Positions 6,751 to 12,811 are shown, numbered from the stretch's first letter. The stretch is DNA of 12,811 nucleotides from an uncultured Kingella sp. (GCA_916720425.1 CAKARD010000032.1:1-12811); one strand, 5' to 3'. Numbers and translations: made by a program. The notes: a model not told the origin generated them from the letters alone.

Positions 6751-6787
6751 GCTGTCCGATGTTTTATTCTAAACATCAAACAGCCTG
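6748..6787 (-). terminator. terminator of the guaA-folA-efp unit
   Basis: A long hairpin: CAGGCTGT (6748-6755) pairs with ACAGCCTG (6780-6787). After a 2x2 mismatch, GATGTTT (6758-6764) pairs with AAACATC (6771-6777) around a six-base loop. It lies about 15 bases after the efp stop. The T-run on the minus strand is poor (AAATCTTT), while the plus side has TTAAGTTTT, so efficiency is uncertain. The arm read as GGACAGCCTGAA resembles a Kingella-type DNA uptake sequence, and paired uptake sequences commonly serve as terminators in Neisseria. Confidence 0.7.
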
Positions 6788-6802
6788 TTAAGTTTTATGT
6801 GA

Positions 6803-7363
6803 TTAAGCGCGTTTACGGAACTCACCTGTGCGGGTATCAATTTCTACTTTATCGCCATTTTCTACATAAGACATAACTTGAATTTCTGTACCACCAACCA
6901 AACGAGCAGTTTTCATTACTTTGCCCGATGTATCACCTTTTACAGCAGGTTCCGTATATTCCACTTCACGAACAATGATTGTGGGCAATTCAACAGAAAT
7001 AGGATTACCTTCATAGAAGGTTACTTCACATTCATCTTCCATGCCATCAACAATGAATTTCAATGCCTCACCAATATTTTCAGCTTCAATTTCATATTGA
7101 TTGAATTCATCATCCATAAATACATACATAGGATCAGAAAAATAACTGTATTTACAATTTTTTCTTGATAAAACAATGACATCAAATTTATCATCTGCTT
7201 TTACGATGGTTTCAGAAGCGGCACCAGTCAGTAGGTTTTTTAACTTCATAGATACTTTGGCAGAGGAGCGACCGCCTTTAATGTATTCAGTCTTTTGCAC
7301 CACCATAGGATCATTACCAATCATAAACACATTGCCTGCGCGAAGTTCTTGTGCTGTTTTCAT
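6803..7363 (-). CDS. efp: elongation factor P
   Basis: A 186-residue translation factor that binds ribosomes stalled on polyproline and promotes peptide bond formation. The N-terminal KOW-like domain (MKTAQELRAGNVFMIGNDPMVV) carries the loop KGGRSSAKV with Arg32 at the tip, where E. coli EF-P has a modified lysine. The OB domains follow, with ISVELPTIIVREVEYTEPAVKGDTSG and the C-terminal VENGDKVEIDTRTGEFRKR. The frame opens two codons earlier at a TTG (7369), but starting at the ATG at 7363 gives the family's Met-Lys-Thr-Ala start and puts the arginine at 32. Arg-type EF-P is known to be rhamnosylated by EarP, which is not in this window. The gene lies 38 bases after folA with no obvious promoter between, so it is probably co-transcribed. 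Confidence 0.97.
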   Translation of the reverse strand: MKTAQELRAGNVFMIGNDPMVVQKTEYIKGGRSSAKVSMKLKNLLTGAASETIVKADDKFDVIVLSRKNCKYSYFSDPMYVFMDDEFNQYEIEAENIGEALKFIVDGMEDECEVTFYEGNPISVELPTIIVREVEYTEPAVKGDTSGKVMKTARLVGGTEIQVMSYVENGDKVEIDTRTGEFRKRA

Positions 7364-7401
7364 ATTCAAAATACTCTTTTATAAATGGAAAATCAAACCG
7401 A

Positions 7402-7920
7402 TCATTTTAACCTAAATTCATTTTTTTGGGTAGCAGCACGCGTATAATGAACAAAATCAAATGCTAAGCCATTTTGAGCAATGTGTTTATCGCGTGAGAT
7501 TTCTTGCCAATCTTGCCTTGAGAATTCAGGAAAATAGGCATCACCACTCGTAGATAGGTCGATTTCGGTTAACCGTAAATCGGTTGCGATAGGTAAACTT
7601 TGGCGATAAATTTCAGCCCCACCCATAATAATGATTTCGGGTGCAGCAACACAGGCGGCAATGGCTTCGTCAAGACTAAAAAATACTTCTGCTCCTTCAT
7701 CTTGCCAATGTTTTTGCTGGGTTAACACAATATTGCGACGATTGGGTAAAGGTCTGCGTGGCAAACTGTGCCAAGTTTTACGCCCCATGATTACTGGTTT
7801 TCCTATGGTATATTGCTTAAAAAATACAAAATCTTCAGCAATATGCCACGGAATCTGATTGTTAAACCCAATCACACGATGATGTGCCATAGCGGCAATA
7901 AGCGTGATTTTTTGTTGCAT
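7402..7920 (-). CDS. folA: dihydrofolate reductase
   Basis: A 172-residue enzyme that reduces dihydrofolate to tetrahydrofolate with NADPH. Motifs: MQQKITLIAAMAHHRVIGFNN at the start, the Met20-like loop IPWHIAEDFVFFK with the catalytic acid D30 (E. coli D27), KPVIMGRKTWHSLP for NADPH and folate contacts, RPLPNRRNIVL, and IIIMGGAEIYRQSLP (about 96-110). LRLTEID and GDAYFPEF close the fold. The frame extends upstream to a TTG at 7938 inside guaA; I prefer the ATG at 7920, which begins 4 bases after the guaA stop and uses guaA's GAGTGG-type sequence as ribosome binding site. This makes it tightly coupled to guaA. The sequence seems an ordinary chromosomal enzyme, with no sign of a transferred resistance type. 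Confidence 0.96.
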   Translation of the reverse strand: MQQKITLIAAMAHHRVIGFNNQIPWHIAEDFVFFKQYTIGKPVIMGRKTWHSLPRRPLPNRRNIVLTQQKHWQDEGAEVFFSLDEAIAACVAAPEIIIMGGAEIYRQSLPIATDLRLTEIDLSTSGDAYFPEFSRQDWQEISRDKHIAQNGLAFDFVHYTRAATQKNEFRLK

Positions 7921-7924
7921 GCGT

Positions 7925-9493
7925 TTATTCCCACTCAATGGTTGCAGGAGGTTTACCGCTCACATCATACACCACACGATTAATCCCTTGAATTTCATTA
8001 ATAATTCTATTAGATACCCTACCCAATAAGGCATACGGTAACTCTGCCCAATGCGCGGTCATAAAATCGCTGGTAACCACAGCACGCAAGGCAACGACAT
8101 AATCATAAGTTCGCCCATCACCCATTACACCCACTGATTTCACAGGTAAAAATACCGCAAAAGCTTGACTGGTTAAGTCATACCACGATTTACCTGATTC
8201 AGGTTCTATGGTGCGGCGCAATTCTTCAATAAAAATTGCATCAGCACGGCGCAATAAATCAGCGTATTGTGCTTTCACTTCACCCAAAATACGTACGCCC
8301 AATCCTGGTCCAGGGAAAGGATGACGATACACCATTTCTCGTGGCAAACCTAATGCAATTCCCAACTCACGTACTTCATCTTTAAATAAATCACGCAAAG
8401 GCTCAAGCAGTTTTAATTTCATATTTTCGGGCAAACCGCCTACATTGTGATGCGATTTAATGGCATGAGCTTTTTTGGTTTTTGCCCCCGCACTTTCAAT
8501 GACATCAGGATAAATTGTCCCTTGCGCTAACCATTTGGCATTAATTAATTTTTTCTCTTCTGCATCAAAAACTTCAATAAACTCTTTACCAATGATTTTA
8601 CGCTTTTGTTCGGGATCTGTAACGCCCGCTAACTGGCGCATAAACTGTTCACTTGCATCTACGTGTATGACTTTCACACCCAAATTACGTGCAAACATAT
8701 CCATTACATTTTGCGCCTCATTCAAACGCAACAAACCATGATCAACAAAGACACAAGTGAGTTGATCGCCGATTGCGCGGTGAATGAGCGCGGCAGCAAC
8801 AGAACTATCCACCCCACCCGACAAACCTAAAATAACTTCATCGGAGCCAACTTGCTCACGAATTTTTGCCACCGCCTCATCAATATAATTAGGCATCGTC
8901 CAGCTGGGCTGTGCGCCACAAATATCCAATACAAAGCGATTAATTAAAGCTTTGCCTTGCTTAGTGTGTGTGACTTCTGGGTGAAATTGTATGCCATAAA
9001 AATGTTTATCTGGCTGTTCCATCATGGCAATGGGGCAAGATGGTGTACTACCTATGGTACGAAAACCATTAGGTAAGCGTGCAACTTTATCGCCATGACT
9101 CATCCATACGTCTAAAGTATGCGGTTGCACATCGTAAATATCGTGCGTCAGCGCACTTTCTTGTGTATGCACTTGCGCATAACCAAATTCACGTTGGTCA
9201 CCTGCTGAAACTTCACCACCCAAATGATAGGCCATAAACTGCATACCATAACAAATACCTAATACAGGAATACCTAAATCAAACAAACCCGTATCCGCAT
9301 GATAATCTGAATCATAAACTGAATTAGGTCCCCCTGATAAAATGATACCTTTAGGCTGAAACGCTTTAATCTCATCTAAAGGCATATCAAACGAATGCAA
9401 CTCACAATAAACATGTGCTTCACGGACACGTCGCGCAATCAGTTGACTCACTTGCGAACCGAAATCCAAAATTAGAATTTTGTCTTGTATCAT
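7925..9493 (-). CDS. guaA: GMP synthase (glutamine-hydrolysing)
   Basis: A 522-residue enzyme that converts XMP to GMP using ATP and glutamine-derived ammonia. The N-terminal class I glutamine amidotransferase domain holds the triad: Cys81 in GICYGMQF, His171 and Glu173 in GIQFHPEVTHT. The ATP-pyrophosphatase domain follows with P-loop LSGGVDSS (about 224-231) and VFVDHGLLR. The C-terminal dimerisation domain contains HHNVGGLPENMKLKLLEPL, RHPFPGPGLGVRILGE and the terminal KPPATIEWE. Length is typical. The frame is open five codons further to a TTG at 9508, but the ATG at 9493 (MIQDKILILDFGSQ) matches the family start better. First gene of a guaA-folA-efp cluster, with a leader containing a hairpin. 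Confidence 0.97.
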   Translation of the reverse strand: MIQDKILILDFGSQVSQLIARRVREAHVYCELHSFDMPLDEIKAFQPKGIILSGGPNSVYDSDYHADTGLFDLGIPVLGICYGMQFMAYHLGGEVSAGDQREFGYAQVHTQESALTHDIYDVQPHTLDVWMSHGDKVARLPNGFRTIGSTPSCPIAMMEQPDKHFYGIQFHPEVTHTKQGKALINRFVLDICGAQPSWTMPNYIDEAVAKIREQVGSDEVILGLSGGVDSSVAAALIHRAIGDQLTCVFVDHGLLRLNEAQNVMDMFARNLGVKVIHVDASEQFMRQLAGVTDPEQKRKIIGKEFIEVFDAEEKKLINAKWLAQGTIYPDVIESAGAKTKKAHAIKSHHNVGGLPENMKLKLLEPLRDLFKDEVRELGIALGLPREMVYRHPFPGPGLGVRILGEVKAQYADLLRRADAIFIEELRRTIEPESGKSWYDLTSQAFAVFLPVKSVGVMGDGRTYDYVVALRAVVTSDFMTAHWAELPYALLGRVSNRIINEIQGINRVVYDVSGKPPATIEWE

Positions 9494-9514
9494 GATCTTC
9501 ACTATCAAAAAATA

Positions 9515-9538
9515 AAATCAAAATGCACCCATCGTAGC
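9515..9538. repeat. fragment resembling the 5' part of the tRNA-Glu gene
   Basis: AAATCAAAATGCACCCATCGTAGC closely matches the tRNA-Glu 5' flank and start (AAATCAATGCGCCCATCGTCTAGC, about 5011-5034). There are two short gaps (extra AA here, CT missing here) and one substitution. No anticodon or T arm follows, so it is not a tRNA. It could be a remnant of a duplicated tRNA end or coincidence. It lies in the guaA leader. Confidence 0.35.
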
Positions 9539-9565
9539 AAAAATGGCAACACATTTTTGTTATGG
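9529..9565 (-). promoter_or_regulatory. stem-loop in the guaA 5' untranslated region
   Basis: CAAAAATG (9538-9545) and CATTTTTG (9552-9559) form a perfect 8-bp inverted repeat with a six-base loop. On the minus strand CCAT (9565-9562) can add an outer pair with ATGG (9532-9529) across an internal loop. There is no T-run and no match I recognise to a purine riboswitch. It may affect guaA mRNA stability or translation; that is speculation. Confidence 0.45.
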
Positions 9566-9582
9566 CACCGATAATAGGAAGC

Positions 9583-9591
9583 ATTTTAACA
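9583..9591 (-). promoter_or_regulatory. possible guaA extended -10 promoter element
   Basis: On the minus strand TGTTAAAAT (9591-9583) fits an extended -10 box (TG-N-TAAAAT). No good -35 is found at the right distance. If used, it gives a guaA leader of roughly 80 bases. GATAAT at 9600-9595 is an alternative -10. Confidence 0.35.
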
Positions 9592-9758
9592 TAAATTATC
9601 CTATCAAAATTTTCGCTGATGCAAGGGCGATCTATAAATTAAAATAATACTCAAAATTAAATTTCCATCAATGTATCTTGACCATTAAAATATGCTATCT
9701 TAATGATAAAATGCAGATGCTTAAATTCAAAAATAACTATTTTTTAATTTACTCTTGC

Positions 9759-9787
9759 TTTACTAAATGATTGTCGCGTTTTATAAT
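9759..9787 (+). promoter_or_regulatory. promoter of the structured leader and Roadblock-like gene
   Basis: TTTACT (9759-9764), a 17-base spacer, and a perfect TATAAT (9782-9787). The expected transcription start is about 9794, some 160 bases before the start codon, so the RNA has a long untranslated leader. The stretch from 9592 to 9758 is AT-rich and I see no gene or further convincing signal in it. Confidence 0.65.
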
Positions 9788-9793
9788 TAAAAA

Positions 9794-9926
9794 AGTTTCT
9801 AGGCAGCAAAACAAGCCAACAGCATAAGTTGGTAAGTGGGAAAACCTGGTAACCGTTATAGGTTATGCGGTTATCTAACTAATTAACCTTCTTGTTATTA
9901 AAATCATTAACTTGATGATTTTTTTG
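9794..9926 (+). ncRNA. structured leader RNA or small RNA ending at a terminator-like hairpin
   Basis: Between the promoter and the Roadblock-like gene are three successive stem-loops. GCCAAC/GTTGGT spans 9815-9833. GGTAACCG (9848-9855) pairs with CGGTTATC (9868-9875), 8 bp with one G-U and a 12-base loop. AAAATCAT (9900-9907) pairs with ATGATTTT (9915-9922) and runs into seven Ts. Part of the second loop, AGGTTA (9860-9865), could instead pair with TAACCT (9884-9889), so the leader can switch. It may be a cis-acting attenuator or a roughly 130-nt independent sRNA whose terminator precedes the gene. I do not recognise it as a known riboswitch class. Structure is read by eye only. Confidence 0.5.
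9900..9926 (+). terminator. terminator-like hairpin just upstream of the Roadblock-like gene
   Basis: A perfect 8-bp stem (9900-9907 with 9915-9922), a 7-base loop, and a run of seven Ts (9919-9925). It ends 15 bases before the ribosome binding site of the next gene and no promoter fits between, so transcription of that gene must read through it. The stem is almost all A-T, so it is probably leaky. Confidence 0.6.
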
Positions 9927-9954
9927 AATCTCTATATTTTAGGAGCCTTTAAGG

Positions 9955-10308
9955 ATGAATTACGATCAAGCCGTGTCCCAAATGTTGAACGTTGATGGTG
10001 CGTTAGCCGCTGCTGTAGTGGATTTTTCTAGTGGTATGTTGTTAGCGGGTGGCGGTTCTGCTGCTATTGATTTGGAAATTGCTGCTGCAGGTAACACTGA
10101 AGTAATGCGTGCAAAAATGAAAACTATGCAAATGTTGGGTTTAAAAGACAGTATTGAGGATATTTTAATTACATTGGGTAAACAATACCATTTATTACGT
10201 CCTTTGACCAAACATGAAGGTTTATTCTTATACTCAGTATTGGATCGTGCTAAATCAAACTTAGCTTTAGCACGCCGTTCTTTAGTTGATACCGAAAACA
10301 GCTTGTAA
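9955..10308 (+). CDS. Roadblock/LC7-fold small protein, function unknown
   Basis: A 117-residue cytoplasmic protein without signal peptide or membrane segment. The pattern fits the Roadblock/LC7 (MglB-like) fold: helix, then ALAAAVVDFSSGMLLAG (two strands), a helix EIAAAGNTEVMRAKMKTMQML, strands around SIEDILITLGKQYHLLRPL and GLFLYSVLDR, and a last helix NLALARRSLVDTE. Members of this superfamily often regulate small GTPases such as MglA or act as dimeric scaffolds; no GTPase gene is nearby. From memory, close relatives exist in Neisseria as uncharacterised proteins. The ribosome binding site AGGAG (9941-9945) is strong. The gene has its own promoter, an unusual leader and a strong terminator, so it is a single-gene unit and probably well expressed. 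Confidence 0.8.
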   Translation: MNYDQAVSQMLNVDGALAAAVVDFSSGMLLAGGGSAAIDLEIAAAGNTEVMRAKMKTMQMLGLKDSIEDILITLGKQYHLLRPLTKHEGLFLYSVLDRAKSNLALARRSLVDTENSL

Positions 10309-10318
10309 TCACCTCAAT

Positions 10319-10354
10319 AAAACCAAATGGTTTAAATACCGTTTGGTTTTATTT
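10319..10354 (+). terminator. strong terminator after the Roadblock-like gene
   Basis: AAAACCAAA (10319-10327) pairs with TTTGGTTTT (10342-10350). After a T-G wobble pair, GGT pairs with ACC, around a six-base loop. ATTTTATT follows. Confidence 0.9.
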
Positions 10355-10439
10355 TATTCACTTGTTGTAATTCTGCATTTTTCAATTTAGAACAAAAACT
10401 CTAATCAATCAAATACTCATATCATCAACTTTATTATAT

Positions 10440-10457
10440 ATTTGCGTTTTCGCAGAT
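10440..10457 (+). promoter_or_regulatory. small hairpin upstream of the accBC promoter
   Basis: ATTTGCG (10440-10446) pairs with CGCAGAT (10451-10457), 7 bp with one T-G pair and a TTTT loop, followed by TTTATG. It may be an operator-like palindrome or a leftover terminator. Otherwise 10355-10469 is AT-rich and shows nothing I can name. Confidence 0.3.
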
Positions 10458-10469
10458 TTTATGATGATT

Positions 10470-10497
10470 TTTACTGTTTTTACTAGACTTTTATAGT
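10470..10497 (+). promoter_or_regulatory. putative accBC promoter
   Basis: TTTACT (10470-10475), a 16-base spacer, and TATAGT (10492-10497). Both hexamers are near consensus and lie about 50 bases upstream of the accB start. The terminator before it and the lack of other promoters support this placement. Confidence 0.5.
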
Positions 10498-10547
10498 TAA
10501 ATTCGCCAAAATCTGTTTTTTACACCCCTGTTTCTAAGGATAGATAA

Positions 10548-11018
10548 ATGGATTTGCGTAAATTAAAAAAACTGATTGATCTCGTGGAAGAATCAGGCAT
10601 TGCCGAAATTGAAGTAACTGAAGGTGAGGAAAAAGTGCGTATTACACGTTCTATCGCCCATGTTCAGCAACAACCCATTTATGCCCCTGCGCCCATGATT
10701 CAAGCAGCGACACCTGCGCCTGTTGCACCCCCCACATCTGCTGCATCTGTCACAACACCAGAAACGCCTGCTGTTCGCGATTTATCCTGCGCACAAAAAT
10801 CACCTATGGTAGGAACATTCTATCGTGCTGCTAGCCCCTCTTCGCCTGCTTTTGTAGAAGTTGGACAATCGGTTAAAGTGGGTGATACGTTGTGTATTAT
10901 TGAAGCCATGAAATTGATGAATGAAATTGAAGCTGAACATTCAGGCATCATTAAAGAGATTTTGGTAGAAAACGGCACGCCTGTAGAATTTGGTGAGCCT
11001 TTGTTTATCATTGAATAG
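10548..11018 (+). CDS. accB: biotin carboxyl carrier protein of acetyl-CoA carboxylase
   Basis: A 156-residue protein that carries carboxylated biotin between biotin carboxylase and the carboxyltransferase in the first step of fatty acid synthesis. The N-terminal helix MDLRKLKKLIDLVEESGIAEIEV is typical. A flexible Ala/Pro-rich linker spans about 40-78. The C-terminal biotinyl domain has SPMVGTFYRAASPSSPAFVEVG, the protruding thumb region of bacterial BCCP, and the biotin attachment motif EAMKLMNE with Lys122. Length matches the E. coli protein. The ribosome binding site TAAGGA (10535-10540) stands 7 bases before the ATG. accC follows after 8 bases. Confidence 0.98.
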   Translation: MDLRKLKKLIDLVEESGIAEIEVTEGEEKVRITRSIAHVQQQPIYAPAPMIQAATPAPVAPPTSAASVTTPETPAVRDLSCAQKSPMVGTFYRAASPSSPAFVEVGQSVKVGDTLCIIEAMKLMNEIEAEHSGIIKEILVENGTPVEFGEPLFIIE

Positions 11019-11026
11019 GTGACAAT

Positions 11027-12388
11027 ATGTTAAAAAAAGTTTTGATTGCCAATCGTGGTGAAATCGCTTTACGTATTTTACGCGCTTGCCGTGAAATGGG
11101 TATTGCTACGGTTGCCGTGCATTCAGAAGCTGATCGTGATAGTTTACACGTTAAATTAGCAGATGAAAGCGTGTGTATAGGCCCTGCCCCCTCCCCCCAA
11201 AGCTATTTATACATTCCCGCTATTATTGCTGCGGCCGAAGTAACAGGTGCCGATGCCATTCACCCAGGTTATGGTTTTTTAGCAGAGAATGCTAATTTTG
11301 CTGAACAAGTAGAACAATCTGGTTTTACTTTTATTGGGCCACGTGCTGACACAATACGTTTAATGGGTGATAAAGTTTCTGCTAAACATGCCATGATAGA
11401 AGCAGGTGTTCCCTGTGTACCAGGATCAGATGGAGCCTTACCTAATGATCCTAATAAAATAATGACTATTGCACAACAAGTTGGCTTTCCTGTCATCATC
11501 AAAGCATCAGGAGGTGGTGGCGGTCGTGGTATGCGTGTGGTTGAGCATGCAGATGAATTAATTAAATCAGTAGAAATGACCAAAGCCGAAGCAGAAGCAG
11601 CATTTGGCAACCCTATGGTTTATATGGAACGATTTTTGCAACGTCCACGACATATAGAAATTCAAGTATTGGCTGATAATTATGGTAATGCCATTTATTT
11701 GGGTGAACGCGATTGTTCTATGCAACGCCGCCATCAAAAAATCATTGAAGAAGCCCCTGCGCCATTTATTAGTGTTCAAGAGCGTGAAAAAATTGGTATG
11801 TCATGCGTAGAGGCATGTAAACGTATTGGTTATCGCGGCGCGGGTACATTTGAATTTTTGTATGAAAATGGTGAATTTTTCTTTATTGAGATGAATACAC
11901 GTGTACAAGTAGAACACCCCATCACAGAATTAATTACGGGCGTAGACATTGTTAAAGAGCAGCTACGTATTGCATCGGGTGAAAAATTACAATATAAACA
12001 AAAAGATATTGTAATAAAAGGTCATGCTTTTGAATGTCGTATTAATGCTGAAGATCCTTATACCTTTATTCCTAGTCCTGGATTAATTGAATCTTGTCAT
12101 TTGCCTGGTGGATTTGGTGTGCGTGTAGATAGTCATATCTATCAAGGTTATCGTATCCCACCAAATTACGATAGCTTGATTGGTAAAATCTGTGTACACG
12201 GTACAGATCGCACAAAAGCCATGGCAAAAATGCGTGTTGCTATGGATGAACTCACAGTAAACGGTATTAAAACCAATGCGCCTTTACATCGTGACTTATT
12301 CCGTGATGAAGGTTTTTCTAAAGGTGGCGTAAGTATTCATTATTTGGAGCATTGGCTCAAAGAACGCAAAGAAAAACAAGATAAGTAA
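11027..12388 (+). CDS. accC: biotin carboxylase subunit of acetyl-CoA carboxylase
   Basis: A 453-residue ATP-grasp enzyme that carboxylates the biotin on AccB using ATP and bicarbonate. The N-terminal domain starts MLKKVLIANRGEIALRI and includes DAIHPGYGFLAEN. The glycine-rich lid SGGGGGRGMRVV is at about 161-172. GERDCSMQRRHQKIIEEAP contains Lys238. FFFIEMNTRVQVEHPITE contains Glu288, Asn290, Arg292 and Glu296, the metal and bicarbonate residues at the same numbers as in E. coli. The ribosome binding site AGGTGA overlaps the accB stop, so translation of the two subunits is coupled. A 13-bp hairpin terminator follows. Confidence 0.98.
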   Translation: MLKKVLIANRGEIALRILRACREMGIATVAVHSEADRDSLHVKLADESVCIGPAPSPQSYLYIPAIIAAAEVTGADAIHPGYGFLAENANFAEQVEQSGFTFIGPRADTIRLMGDKVSAKHAMIEAGVPCVPGSDGALPNDPNKIMTIAQQVGFPVIIKASGGGGGRGMRVVEHADELIKSVEMTKAEAEAAFGNPMVYMERFLQRPRHIEIQVLADNYGNAIYLGERDCSMQRRHQKIIEEAPAPFISVQEREKIGMSCVEACKRIGYRGAGTFEFLYENGEFFFIEMNTRVQVEHPITELITGVDIVKEQLRIASGEKLQYKQKDIVIKGHAFECRINAEDPYTFIPSPGLIESCHLPGGFGVRVDSHIYQGYRIPPNYDSLIGKICVHGTDRTKAMAKMRVAMDELTVNGIKTNAPLHRDLFRDEGFSKGGVSIHYLEHWLKERKEKQDK

Positions 12389-12400
12389 TTTATAGTCATT

Positions 12401-12434
12401 AAAATACGCGTTGATAAACACAACGCGTATTTTT
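12401..12434. terminator. bidirectional terminator between accC and the transglycosylase gene
   Basis: AAAATACGCGTTG (12401-12413) and CAACGCGTATTTT (12421-12433) form a perfect 13-bp stem with a 7-base loop. T-runs occur on both strands, so it can end accC from the left and the convergent lytic transglycosylase gene from the right, whose stop is six bases away. Confidence 0.93.
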
Positions 12435-12439
12435 CACCT

Positions 12440-12811
12440 TTAATAACGTGCAGGAATGATTCCCATGCGTTGTTTTAGGCTGGTTTGATTGCTTCCTAAC
12501 AAACTAGCATAATAAGTCGTATTTGCCATAACTTTTTTCACATAATCCCGCGTTTCATTAAATGGAATCGTTTCGGCATAAATAGCACCTTCCAAAGGTG
12601 TGTTACTTTGCCATTTACGAGCGCGGCCTGGTCCTGCGTTATAACCTGCTGTAGCCAAAACTTCATTATTTTGCAAATTACGCCGTGCATCAGCCATATA
12701 CCATGTTCCCATGCGAATATTACCATTAATAGTGTATAGCTCGTTGTTGCTCATACCTATTTTTTTGGCAATCATATTAGCTGTTGCGGGCATAACTTGC
12801 ATTAAACCTTG
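12440..12811 (-). CDS. slt: soluble lytic murein transglycosylase, C-terminal part (partial)
   Basis: Only the last 123 residues are in the window; the frame runs off the right edge, reading QGLMQVMPATA at the start. This is the SLT catalytic domain after the active-site glutamate. GLMQVMPATANMIAKK, GNIRMGTWYMADA, LATAGYNAGPGRARKW and the Slt70-type tail YAETIPFNETRDYVKKVMANTTYYASLL are clear. The enzyme cleaves the peptidoglycan glycan strand to give 1,6-anhydromuramyl products in the periplasm. The tail matches the Slt70 class (LtgA in Neisseria) rather than the MltC or MltE types. The catalytic Glu and the long helical N-terminal region must lie outside the window. Confidence 0.9.
   Translation of the reverse strand, partial: QGLMQVMPATANMIAKKIGMSNNELYTINGNIRMGTWYMADARRNLQNNEVLATAGYNAGPGRARKWQSNTPLEGAIYAETIPFNETRDYVKKVMANTTYYASLLGSNQTSLKQRMGIIPARY

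Noticed and set aside
6878..7415. Open frames antisense to efp
   Set aside because: Low-complexity Phe/Ile/Thr-rich translations typical of the reverse strand of an AT-rich gene; efp is certain.
9678..9712. TTGACC followed by TAATGATAAAAT as a promoter on the plus strand
   Set aside because: At a 17-base spacing the -10 is a poor match, and the better TAAAAT is 23 bases away. The TTTACT/TATAAT pair at 9759-9787 fits better.
1..12811. Mobile elements, CRISPR arrays, toxin-antitoxin pairs or phage genes
   Set aside because: No transposase, integrase, regularly spaced repeats or paired small toxin genes were found. All larger frames are housekeeping genes or their antisense shadows.

Overview
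The window looks like a core chromosomal segment of an AT-rich member of the Neisseriaceae (Betaproteobacteria). EF-P has the Neisseria-type KGGRSSAKV tip with Arg32 in place of lysine. GuaA, Pta, the parvulin pair and the Roadblock-like protein all read, from memory, like close relatives of Neisseria proteins. Several GCCTGAA cores resemble degenerate DNA uptake sequences of Simonsiella/Kingella-type Neisseriaceae, but there is no full-consensus copy. I see no insertion sequence, prophage gene or CRISPR array.

Left part, plus strand (1-2093): the last codons of a YciI-family gene overlap bolA by 3 bases. Two secreted parvulin-like chaperones follow, each closed by its own hairpin terminator. 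A short intergenic patch with a GC-rich inverted repeat lies between this block and the next.

Minus-strand block (2271-4932): an exonuclease fused to a decayed GIY-YIG/Cho-like module, a periplasmic rhodanese, a two-helix membrane protein and rdgB (transcription runs from 4932 towards 2271). The exonuclease promoter lies back to back with a perfect consensus sigma70 promoter (TTGACA-N17-TATAAT) driving a tRNA-Glu(UUC) gene on the plus strand.

Central minus-strand block (5156-9493): guaA-folA-efp, tightly spaced and probably co-transcribed (GMP synthesis, folate reduction, translation of polyproline), then pta as a separate unit. Each unit ends in a hairpin terminator. guaA has a long leader with a perfect 8-bp hairpin and a fragment resembling the 5' end of the tRNA-Glu gene.

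Right part, plus strand (9759-12434): a gene for a small Roadblock/LC7-fold protein sits behind a roughly 160-nt leader with several stem-loops and a terminator-like hairpin ending in seven Ts just before the ribosome binding site. This attenuator-like or sRNA-like leader is the best candidate here for something undescribed. accB-accC (biotin carrier and biotin carboxylase of acetyl-CoA carboxylase) follow with their own promoter. They end in a 13-bp bidirectional terminator shared with a convergent, truncated soluble lytic transglycosylase gene at the right edge.

All calls come from reading the sequence and remembered family motifs. No database search or folding program was run.
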